A DNA stretch of 64,000 nt, taken from Maridesulfovibrio zosterae DSM 11974. GTDB taxonomy: Bacteria > Desulfobacterota > Desulfovibrionia > Desulfovibrionales > Desulfovibrionaceae. Both the position numbers and the translations under genes were made by a program. The stretch covers positions 434,001 to 498,000 of the forward strand of contig NZ_AUDC01000010.1 in the NCBI RefSeq assembly GCF_000425265.1. Direction: 5' to 3'. Shown here piece after piece: positions 25,895 through 33,013 of the stretch. Every line of letters starts with the position of its first letter. The first letter of the stretch is position 1. The notes below the pieces were generated by a model that saw only the letters and a program-made list of their open reading frames with translations, was not told the origin of the DNA and did not search any database.

Positions 25895-26374
25895 TTATTC
25901 AGGATAAACTAAATTTTCATTAGTCATGTTATCCAGAATCTGATCATAATATTTTCCAGCTTCCCTTTTTGCTGTGGATAAATCCATCAAAGTATGATTA
26001 CCGCACTCTACAGCACTTGCCCCGGGGATATCTCCTTCAAACTCAGCTGCGAATTCAAAGAATTCTTTTATTAATTCAACAACATCTTTTGATTCGAAAT
26101 CACCGGCCAGCAACAAATAGAATCCAGTCAGACATCCCATAGGACCGAAATAGATTATTTTATCACCGAATTTTTTGTGATTACGAAGAAAAGTAGCCCC
26201 TATATGCTCGAGCGTATGAGCAGCGGCGCAATCAAGAGCTGGCTCGTTATCAGGTTCCTTCATACGCAAGTCAAAAGTAGTGATGGTTTCAGCATGAATT
26301 CTATCCTTACGCGAAACATATACTCCACGTAGCAATCTTGTATGATCAATTTTAAAACTTTCAATCTTATTCAT
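25895..26374 (-). CDS. luxS: LuxS, S-ribosylhomocysteine lyase
   Basis: Cleaves S-ribosylhomocysteine to homocysteine and DPD, the precursor of autoinducer-2. The 159-residue product has the metal-binding HTLEH (residues 53-57), the catalytic cysteine in [13 protein letters not shown] (Cys81) and the third metal ligand region [10 protein letters not shown]. The ATG follows AAGGAG closely. It lies 69 nt downstream of mtnN on the same strand, so the two steps from S-adenosylhomocysteine to homocysteine are encoded together. A TTAGTAAAA motif shared with the lysR promoter region lies in the mtnN-luxS gap (26398-26406). Confidence 0.98.
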   Translation of the reverse strand: MNKIESFKIDHTRLLRGVYVSRKDRIHAETITTFDLRMKEPDNEPALDCAAAHTLEHIGATFLRNHKKFGDKIIYFGPMGCLTGFYLLLAGDFESKDVVELIKEFFEFAAEFEGDIPGASAVECGNHTLMDLSTAKREAGKYYDQILDNMTNENLVYPE

Positions 26375-26397
26375 TCATAACTCCTTAATAAGTATAT

Positions 26398-26406
26398 TTA
26401 GTAAAA
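26398..26406 (+). promoter_or_regulatory. TTAGTAAAA motif upstream of luxS
   Basis: This 9-mer is identical to two copies in the mtnN-lysR intergenic region (27210, 27241). It lies 24-32 nt before the luxS start. A LysR-regulator site is possible, but in AT-rich DNA a chance match cannot be excluded. Confidence 0.35.
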
Positions 26407-26443
26407 GGCTACCAAGAAGATTGGTATAGAATAAAAAACTCAA

Positions 26444-27136
26444 TTACATATTATCAAGCATTGAAAGAACAATGCCTACGGAATTAGCAGCGGCTCTTTC
26501 CAGACATTTTTCGTATACAGCAGAACTTCCTTCTTCACGTACTTTATCAGAAATAGAACGTATTAAAATGAAAGGTATATTGAACAGAAACCCTGTCTGG
26601 GCAATTGCAGCACCTTCCATTTCAACAGCCATTACGTCAGGAAATTTATCAATAATATGGCTAACCTGCTGTTCGGTATGTACAAAGGAGTCACCGGATA
26701 AAATGGCCCCTTGATGGATTTTAATACTGCCGTTAATCCATGCTTTTTCTGCAAGACCAAGCAGCATTTTATCTGCTTCATAAGAGGCTGGCATATGCGG
26801 TATCTGACCAAGTTCATAATCAAAAGCAGTTGCATCGGCATCGTAATGGCGGACCTCTGACGAAATTACTATATCGCCTATGCGGATCTCTTCAGGAAAG
26901 CCTCCTGCCACACCGGTGTTAATCAGATAGTCCGGCTTAAATTTATCCAAAAGCAGGGTAGTCCCTACAGCAGCATTAACTTTTCCAATTCCGCATAAAA
27001 ACAAAGCAACCTCTACACCGTTAATAAACCCTGTATAGTAGGTAAACTGTCCAAAATGAGTATCTTCACGCTGCTCAAGCCTATCCACAAGAAGGGCAAG
27101 CTCTTCTTTCATAGCCGCAATTATTCCTATCTTCAC
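26444..27136 (-). CDS. mtnN: MtnN (Pfs), 5'-methylthioadenosine/S-adenosylhomocysteine nucleosidase
   Basis: Removes adenine from SAH and MTA, feeding LuxS. The 230-residue protein shows MKIGIIAAMKEELALL, the conserved NTGVAGGF (substrate-binding), SGDSFV, and VAVEMEGAAIAQTG with the catalytic glutamate, then the SDKVRE stretch with the catalytic Asp. The start is GTG, 9 nt after GAGG. It is first in the mtnN-luxS operon and divergent from a LysR regulator across 139 nt. Confidence 0.97.
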   Translation of the reverse strand: MKIGIIAAMKEELALLVDRLEQREDTHFGQFTYYTGFINGVEVALFLCGIGKVNAAVGTTLLLDKFKPDYLINTGVAGGFPEEIRIGDIVISSEVRHYDADATAFDYELGQIPHMPASYEADKMLLGLAEKAWINGSIKIHQGAILSGDSFVHTEQQVSHIIDKFPDVMAVEMEGAAIAQTGFLFNIPFILIRSISDKVREEGSSAVYEKCLERAAANSVGIVLSMLDNM

Positions 27137-27209
27137 TTTCTTAATCCTCAGTTCCGGTTTTGACGGAATATCCGTCGAAGTTGTTGCTTTATTATTAATG
27201 AATTTGTAG

Positions 27210-27257
27210 TTAGTAAAATTAATAGTTATACTGTTTTTGATTAGTAAAACTTACTAA
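27210..27257 (+). promoter_or_regulatory. Candidate LysR operator between mtnN and lysR
   Basis: TTAGTAAAA occurs at 27210-27218 and 27241-27249, 31 bp apart (about three helical turns). The second copy is half of a perfect dyad TTAGTAA-aac-TTACTAA (27241-27257) located just before the lysR start. This fits an autoregulatory LysR site that could also control mtnN-luxS. Confidence 0.5.
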
Positions 27258-27275
27258 AAAGAGAGTTACTCATTG

Positions 27276-28217
27276 ATGTTACCGGATTTAAACAGACTTA
27301 AGATATTTTATCATATTTTTAATGAAAAAAGCAGCACTGAAGCAGCAAAGCTTCTGCACATAACTCAGTCCGGGGTTAGTCAGCATTTAAAAAAATTAGA
27401 AGAAGAACTGCAAACTGCATTATTTACGAGAGTTAATCGCAGACTGATTCCTACAGCAGCTGGAACAAAGCTGTATGAAGTTGTTAAAACGTTTATGCTT
27501 GATCTCGAACATGGTGTGCGACAGCTCAATGAGACATCTGAAAGACCGTCAGGAAAGTTACGTATCGGCACACCTTACGAATTCGGAAAAAAATATATCC
27601 CCAAAATATTCGCATCATTCCATAGAATGTACCCGGCTGCTTCGCTGCAACTGGAACTTGGAGATCCCAAAATACTTTTTTCCATGGTTTCTGAAGGCCA
27701 GCTGGATTTTGCATACATAGATATTTTACCGATCATGATGGATACCCCCGGAGGGATTTCCGCTTATACAATAGAACCGGTCGCCACAGAAGAATTCGTT
27801 CTGGCCTGTTCCCGTAATTTTTATCAGCAACGCGTAGGTAGAGCCAGCTACAAGCCCCTGACGAACCTTGAGTACATAGGGTATAAAACAGACACAGCTC
27901 TCTTTAAAAGCTGGTTTAAATTACACTTTGAAACAGAGCCTTCCTCTCTAAACCTAGCTTTCACCGCTGACAGTGCTGAAGCAATCATTGCTGCAATCGA
28001 AGAAGGAATAGGCCTTGGAATTACGGTCAGCCATCTTATGCATCAAAAGATAGCATCAGGAACAATTGTAGCTATACGCCCGACACCAAAAAAACTGCAA
28101 AACACAATCGCGTGTGTACAGTTTAAAAACAAAGAAATAACAATTACTGAGAAAGTTTTTCAAGAGCATCTAAGAAACGAATTGAATAAAAACTATGCCA
28201 TGCTTGATCTGACATAA
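27276..28217 (+). CDS. LysR-family transcriptional regulator divergent from mtnN-luxS
   Basis: The N-terminal winged helix is typical: LNRLKIFYHIFNEKSSTEAA, then LLHITQSGVSQHLKKLEEEL. A substrate-binding domain (about residues 90-300) follows, with GKLRIGTPYEFGK and a second-half EEGIGLGITVSHLM. I use the ATG at 27276. A TTG immediately before it is also in frame. The promoter region has a dyad and repeats shared with the luxS leader. Its divergent position suggests control of the methyl-cycle genes or of a linked sulfur or methionine function (inference). A bidirectional hairpin lies downstream at 28298. Confidence 0.9.
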   Translation: MLPDLNRLKIFYHIFNEKSSTEAAKLLHITQSGVSQHLKKLEEELQTALFTRVNRRLIPTAAGTKLYEVVKTFMLDLEHGVRQLNETSERPSGKLRIGTPYEFGKKYIPKIFASFHRMYPAASLQLELGDPKILFSMVSEGQLDFAYIDILPIMMDTPGGISAYTIEPVATEEFVLACSRNFYQQRVGRASYKPLTNLEYIGYKTDTALFKSWFKLHFETEPSSLNLAFTADSAEAIIAAIEEGIGLGITVSHLMHQKIASGTIVAIRPTPKKLQNTIACVQFKNKEITITEKVFQEHLRNELNKNYAMLDLT

Positions 28218-28297
28218 CTTCCTAAAATAATTTTAAATAAAATCAAAAAATTATAAGCCGAATTGATTTAAAAATTGTCTTTCAGACTAAAACTTAA

Positions 28298-28332
28298 AAG
28301 GTCCGCTGAAAAAACATTTCTCAGCGGACCTT
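28298..28332 (-). terminator. Terminator between convergent lysR and dehydrogenase genes
   Basis: A 12-bp perfect stem (aaggtccgctga with tcagcggacctt) lies between two converging genes. On the minus strand it is followed by TTTAAGTTTTAG, so it best serves the dehydrogenase gene but may work both ways. Confidence 0.85.
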
Positions 28333-28358
28333 AGTGATTCTACAAAAACAATCTTAAA

Positions 28359-29237
28359 TTATTTACCGTTCATAGACTCCAGCACTTTATAGAGAGCTTG
28401 AGTTCCTAGCTCTTCATAACCAAGAGCCATTGCAGCAATATAAAACTGATTGACCAGCGCCAGACCGGGAAGAGACAACTTCATACGCTTGGCTTCATCA
28501 AGAGCAATACCCATATCTTTCACAAAATGTTTTATAAAAAAACCGGGATTAAAATCGCCATCAGCAATACGGCGTCCAAGATTATTTATAGACCATGATC
28601 CAGCTGCCCCGGAGCCTATGACATCGATAACTTCATTTAGGTCCATTCCAGCCTTATATGAATAAAGAAGCGACTCCACTACACCTATCATTGTTCCGGC
28701 AATAAGAATCTGGTTACACATTTTCGTATGCTGTCCGGCTCCGGATTTACCCATCAGACGGATGTTACTGCCCATTATTTCAAAAAGATCTTTTACTTCA
28801 TCAAAAACGCTCTGTTCACCACCAACCATGATTGCCAGAGTTGCGTTACGGGCACCGAGATCACCACCTGAAACCGGAGCATCAAGAGCCATGACCCCTT
28901 TGGCTGAAGCTTCACTTGATATACGCTCAGCAAGAGCCGGCTCCGAAGTAGTCATGTCTACAATAATCTTACCGGATTTCGCATTGGCAAGAACTCCATC
29001 CTCGCCAAGTATTGTCTGCTCGACATCACTTGGGTAACCGACAATTGTAAAAATAATATCTGCATTTTTAGCAACTTCTGCAGGAGAATCACACCAAACG
29101 GCTCCTTCCGCTATAAGGTGCCCGGCTTTAGATTTAGTACGATTGTATACAAATGCTTCATTGCCTGCTTTAAGCAGATGCATACACATAGACCCGCCCA
29201 TAACACCTGTTCCGATCCAACCTATTCTTCTGCCCAT
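28359..29237 (-). CDS. NAD(P)-dependent beta-hydroxyacid dehydrogenase (3-hydroxyisobutyrate dehydrogenase family)
   Basis: Family members oxidise beta-hydroxyacids or reduce short semialdehydes. The 292-residue product has the Rossmann motif IGWIGTGVMGGSMCMHLL, the substrate signature DAPVSGGDLGARNATL, and the catalytic lysine region GKSGAGQHTKMCNQ. The C-terminal helical domain contains FIKHFVKDMGIALDEAK. NADP or NAD use and the substrate (glyoxylate, succinic semialdehyde, hydroxyisobutyrate or tartronate semialdehyde) cannot be settled. The ATG follows GAGGG. It is followed by a strong terminator and has no obvious operon partner. Confidence 0.92.
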   Translation of the reverse strand: MGRRIGWIGTGVMGGSMCMHLLKAGNEAFVYNRTKSKAGHLIAEGAVWCDSPAEVAKNADIIFTIVGYPSDVEQTILGEDGVLANAKSGKIIVDMTTSEPALAERISSEASAKGVMALDAPVSGGDLGARNATLAIMVGGEQSVFDEVKDLFEIMGSNIRLMGKSGAGQHTKMCNQILIAGTMIGVVESLLYSYKAGMDLNEVIDVIGSGAAGSWSINNLGRRIADGDFNPGFFIKHFVKDMGIALDEAKRMKLSLPGLALVNQFYIAAMALGYEELGTQALYKVLESMNGK

Positions 29238-29342
29238 TATAAAACCCTCATACGAAGTTTAAAACTTTAGTAACAAAGTTAACATCTTATATCATAACAA
29301 TATTTACCCAGTAAACACCCTGCCATGACTTCCAACAATAAC

Positions 29343-29933
29343 CTATTGATATAGCGCGTAAAAAGTTGCTCCAACCATCAGTACAACCATAGAAATGTTT
29401 ACAGAATAAAGTACGGCTTTTGAACTGAGCATTTTCATAAAGGTTTCACCTGCAACACACCACAGACTTTGAAAGAAAGCTGCACAACAGGTAAATGTTG
29501 CAGCAAATATGACCACTTCAAAAAACCTTGGAGCTGATGGGTCTACAAATTGGCTGAATGCAGAGATAGCCATTGCATAACATTTAGGATTCAGCGGATG
29601 GACCAATAGCCCCTCTGTAAATTTAAATGCTGGTTTTTCAGTTGGAGACAACTCATGCATCCGCAATATTTTCACAGCAAGATATAAAATATATATGACA
29701 CCAGCTATCCTAAATATTCCAGCCAAAACAGGGGATGATTCAAATAATTCACCAAGCCCCATAAAGACCAGTATATCTGTCAGCATGCCTCCAGTCACAG
29801 CTCCGGCTAAAAATGGAATAGACCTTTTAAAACCAACAGATTGCCCCAATGCCATAGATGCTAAATTTGCCGGCCCCGGCGTACCAACCATAACAATTGC
29901 AAAAATAAAAAAAGGCCAAAAATTATCCTGCAT
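29343..29933 (-). CDS. LysE/RhtB-family amino acid exporter
   Basis: A 196-residue, six-helix inner-membrane exporter. The N-terminal block VMVGTPGPANLASMALGQSVGF is the family signature, followed by GAVTGGMLTDILVFMGLG and HPLNPKCYAMAISAFSQF. Substrates of the family are amino acids such as lysine, threonine or homoserine lactone; this one is undetermined. A GGGAGGGGAG Shine-Dalgarno precedes the ATG. It is divergent from a MocR-type regulator with a repeat array between the two, so expression is probably tied to an amino-acid or pyridoxal signal. Confidence 0.92.
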   Translation of the reverse strand: MQDNFWPFFIFAIVMVGTPGPANLASMALGQSVGFKRSIPFLAGAVTGGMLTDILVFMGLGELFESSPVLAGIFRIAGVIYILYLAVKILRMHELSPTEKPAFKFTEGLLVHPLNPKCYAMAISAFSQFVDPSAPRFFEVVIFAATFTCCAAFFQSLWCVAGETFMKMLSSKAVLYSVNISMVVLMVGATFYALYQ

Positions 29934-29971
29934 TAGAACTCCCCTCCCTATAACCTCTCAAGGCTAATTAA

Positions 29972-30043
29972 ATTGTATGCAAAAATATTTACAATTGTAT
30001 TCATATTCTTGACATTGTATGTAGTCAATGTGATTATTGTATG
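29972..30043. promoter_or_regulatory. Phased array of four ATTGTAT(G) repeats between lysE-type and mocR-type genes
   Basis: Direct repeats start at 29972, 29994, 30014 and 30036 (spacings 22, 20 and 22 bp, so all on one DNA face). Three read ATTGTATG and one ATTGTATT. A TTGACA (30009-30014) overlaps the third copy and could be the -35 of the mocR-type gene. This looks like the operator of the MocR-type protein covering both divergent promoters. Confidence 0.65.
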
Positions 30044-30044
30044 C

Positions 30045-31403
30045 ATGACAAAATGGAAGCCAGAACTGACCAATGAGAATGTCCCCAAGTATAAAAGTCT
30101 AGCTGACGCAATTGAACGTGACATTTTTTCCGGCAAACTCAGGCCCGGTGATAAACTGCCCACACACCGAGACCTTGCTGATGATCTGAAGATCAACGTG
30201 AGCACGATAACCAGAGGGTATGCTGAAGCGGAGAAACGAGGACTGATATCCGGTACGGTTGGACGCGGGACATACGTGGCTTCTGACGCGGCAACATACT
30301 CTTCGATGGTCTCGTTTGAACCATATGCACCGGGCATGATAGAGCTTGGTCTGGCCAACACTCTTTATGATCTTGATCCAGATATTAATGAAGGGATGAA
30401 AAAGCTCTTCAGACGCAAAAACATAAATAATTTTTTACGCTACACAGATCCTAATGGCCTGCCTGAACACAGAGAAGTCGGGGTAGAATGGATCAAACGA
30501 TACGGATTAAATGTATCTCCTGATGAAGTATTGGTCTGTTCTGGAAGCCAGCACGCACTTACATGCAGCCTCATCTCTCTTTTCCGGCCGGGGGATAAAA
30601 TTGCTACTGACTGTTTAACCTATCCCGGTATGAAAACTCTGTCGGCAATGTTTGGAATCAAGCTAGTCCCCATCGCTATGGATGAGCATGGAATGATTCC
30701 TGAAGCTTTAGATACCGCTTGCCGGAGAGACAGAATAAGCGGTGTATACCTTATCCCCAGCGCCCAAAATCCCACAACTGTGTGCATGCCGATAGCAAGA
30801 CGTGAAAAAATAGCCATGGTCGTCCGTAATCATAACCTGATCATAATCGAAGATGACGCATATAATTTGACCGTAGAAAATTCTACGCCGCCTGTTGCTG
30901 CATTTGCCAAAGAAAATAGTGTACACATTGCCGGAATTTCAAAAATGTTTGTAGCAGGACTGCGTGTGGCATTTATATCGGCGGCAAAAGATAAATGCGA
31001 AAAACTGGCTCATGGCATTTTAAATACTGTCTGGATGACTCCGTCATTAAACGCAGAACTAGTCTGCCAATGGATTAAAGACGGCACAGCAGATAAAACA
31101 ATTAAACTAAAACGGAGAGCGGCCCATAAAAGATACAACGGGGTTAGAGATTTGTTAGAAGATCTTGATGTAAAAGGCAGCTCAACAAGTTTTTTTCTGT
31201 GGCTGAGACTCCCAGAGCAGTGGAAAGGATATATGCTTGAAAGTAGGGCTCGCAAAGCCGGTATCAATATTTTCTGCGCAGAAAAATTTGCTGTGGGAGA
31301 TACAGCTGTGCCGTCCATGGCAAGATTATCTCTGAGCGGAACTAAAAATATAGATGAATTACGATATGGACTTGATCTCCTGCGTAAGATCATACTTAAT
31401 TAA
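30045..31403 (+). CDS. MocR-type regulator (GntR HTH fused to aminotransferase-like domain)
   Basis: PLP-binding transcription factor. An N-terminal GntR winged helix (KYKSLADAIERDIFSGKL, LPTHRDLADDLKINVSTITRGY) is joined to a fold-type I aminotransferase domain with PSAQNPTTVCM, IIEDDAYN and the PLP lysine in HIAGISKMFVAGLR. The open frame begins at 29973, but that part is hydrophobic, overlaps the operator array and is not family-like. I place the start at the ATG at 30045 (MTKWKPEL). No Shine-Dalgarno precedes it, and the likely -10 lies so close that the mRNA could be leaderless. Divergent from a LysE-type exporter. Confidence 0.93.
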   Translation: MTKWKPELTNENVPKYKSLADAIERDIFSGKLRPGDKLPTHRDLADDLKINVSTITRGYAEAEKRGLISGTVGRGTYVASDAATYSSMVSFEPYAPGMIELGLANTLYDLDPDINEGMKKLFRRKNINNFLRYTDPNGLPEHREVGVEWIKRYGLNVSPDEVLVCSGSQHALTCSLISLFRPGDKIATDCLTYPGMKTLSAMFGIKLVPIAMDEHGMIPEALDTACRRDRISGVYLIPSAQNPTTVCMPIARREKIAMVVRNHNLIIIEDDAYNLTVENSTPPVAAFAKENSVHIAGISKMFVAGLRVAFISAAKDKCEKLAHGILNTVWMTPSLNAELVCQWIKDGTADKTIKLKRRAAHKRYNGVRDLLEDLDVKGSSTSFFLWLRLPEQWKGYMLESRARKAGINIFCAEKFAVGDTAVPSMARLSLSGTKNIDELRYGLDLLRKIILN

Positions 31404-31483
31404 CTGTGAATTAAATAAGCTTCTTTTTTAATATCTTAAAACACAATCTTGCCAAATGAAGGCTAAGCAAGATACTTTATTTT

Positions 31484-32776
31484 ATGGGACACATAATTGG
31501 AAAAGACATTTATCGCAAACTAGGTGAAAAAATAGATAACACCACTGTACGTATGCCATGGTCAAAATCACTGTATGAGATGCTTAAAGCCCTCTACACT
31601 GAGGCTGAAGCTGATTTAATTGTACGTATGCCATATCGCCCTTCGCCCATCGAGCGTATTTCCAAACTTACGAACATGCCGCCCCGAACTTTAAAGCCCA
31701 TGCTTGAATCCATGTGTTTTAAAGGACTGATCTGTGACCTGTGGGAGAAAGATCACTACGAATATATGATCAGTCCTTTCATTATTGGTTTTTTTGAATT
31801 CAGCATGATGCGTACTCAAGGTGAACTTGATTCCAAAAAGTGGGCTGAACTTTTTCATAATTATATGTTCGGTGATAAAGATTTTTTAAAAGCCAACTTC
31901 GGTGACGGACAACAGATATCAGTCATGCGCGCACTTCCCCATGAAGAAACTATCCGCGATGTGGATCATGTTGAAATTCTGGACTATGAAAAAGCATCCG
32001 CATTGGTTGAAAACCAGGATTTATTTGCCGTAGGTCTATGCTCATGCAGACATGAAAAAATGCATCAGGGTAAACAAGGTTGCGATGTAACTCTTGAAAC
32101 ATGCACCTCCATGGGTGATGCTGCAAAATTTTTGATCCGTAATAAATTCGCCAGAGAAATATCACGCTCTGAAATGAATGATATTATGGCCCGGTCTAAA
32201 GAAATGGGGTTCACCATTACCACTGATAATGTCAAAGAAAATGCCGGTTTTTTATGCCATTGCTGTGGCTGCTGCTGTAATCTTATGAATGGTATCAAAT
32301 ACTCCGGTTATCCGGGCATACTGGTCTCTTCCTCATTTATTGCAGAAATAAATTTTGATGACTGCAATGGCTGTGGCCTATGCGCAAAAGCCTGCCCCAT
32401 TGATGCCATTTCAATTCATAAAAAGGATAAAAAAGACCCATCTGAAAAGACCGTTCGGTATGCTGTTATTGATAAAGAGATTTGCCTTGGCTGCGGAGTC
32501 TGCGCACTTAAATGCAAAACAAGCGCTCTTATAATGGATAAACGCAAACAGCGTGTAATACATCCAGAAGACAGCTTTGAGCGGGTTATTTTACAATCTC
32601 TAGAGCGTGGAACCTTACAAAACCTGATTTTTGATAATCCTAACAGCCGCAGCGAAAATTTTATGCGATCACTTCTTGGCGGTTTTTTAAAACTATCCCC
32701 TGTAAAAAAGGGACTGATGAGCGATGCACTGCGATCTCGTTTTTTAAATATCCTCAAGTCCGGAACTTCAAAATAG
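31484..32776 (+). CDS. Two-[4Fe-4S] ferredoxin-like protein with N-terminal winged-helix-like region
   Basis: The 430-residue cytoplasmic protein has three parts. Residues about 40-100 (ADLIVRMPYRPSPIERISKL, MPPRTLKPMLESMCFKGLI) look like a winged helix. A central Cys-rich part holds CSCRHEKMHQGKQGC and CHCCGCCCNLM. The C-terminal part has two classic clusters, CNGCGLCAKACPIDAI and CLGCGVCALKCKTSAL. Similar proteins are common in sulfate reducers without an assigned role; electron transfer or redox sensing is plausible. No clear Shine-Dalgarno and no operon partner are seen. Confidence 0.85.
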   Translation: MGHIIGKDIYRKLGEKIDNTTVRMPWSKSLYEMLKALYTEAEADLIVRMPYRPSPIERISKLTNMPPRTLKPMLESMCFKGLICDLWEKDHYEYMISPFIIGFFEFSMMRTQGELDSKKWAELFHNYMFGDKDFLKANFGDGQQISVMRALPHEETIRDVDHVEILDYEKASALVENQDLFAVGLCSCRHEKMHQGKQGCDVTLETCTSMGDAAKFLIRNKFAREISRSEMNDIMARSKEMGFTITTDNVKENAGFLCHCCGCCCNLMNGIKYSGYPGILVSSSFIAEINFDDCNGCGLCAKACPIDAISIHKKDKKDPSEKTVRYAVIDKEICLGCGVCALKCKTSALIMDKRKQRVIHPEDSFERVILQSLERGTLQNLIFDNPNSRSENFMRSLLGGFLKLSPVKKGLMSDALRSRFLNILKSGTSK

Positions 32777-33013
32777 ATACACAAGAATTTTTTATGTCTT
32801 TTTTGGCATAGATTGCTTTATACTTCATGACGGCCTTGCTATGCTCACATACATAACAGCAAATTGTTATTTATGATGATCTTATCTTAATAGTATTTAT
32901 CTTATACAATCTTGATTGAGAGGTATTTTTATCTGTATAACTGGACAAAAAAATATTTAGATATTTCTAACAACCAGCATAGTTATTTTACAGATATAAT
33001 ATATGGATAAACA

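Noticed and set aside
25973-25981. Perfect DnaA box TGTGGATAA in luxS
   Set aside because: It lies in coding sequence far from dnaA, with no cluster of boxes; another perfect copy occurs in ftsX (45471-45479), so these are probably chance.
29973-30044. N-terminal 24-codon extension of the MocR-type gene
   Set aside because: It is hydrophobic, overlaps the phased repeats and the -35 element, and is absent from normal family architecture.
32790-32815. Possible sigma-54 promoter before the hybrid kinase gene (TTGGCAtagaTTGC)
   Set aside because: The GG and GC elements are 8 nt apart instead of 10, so it does not fit the -24/-12 rule.
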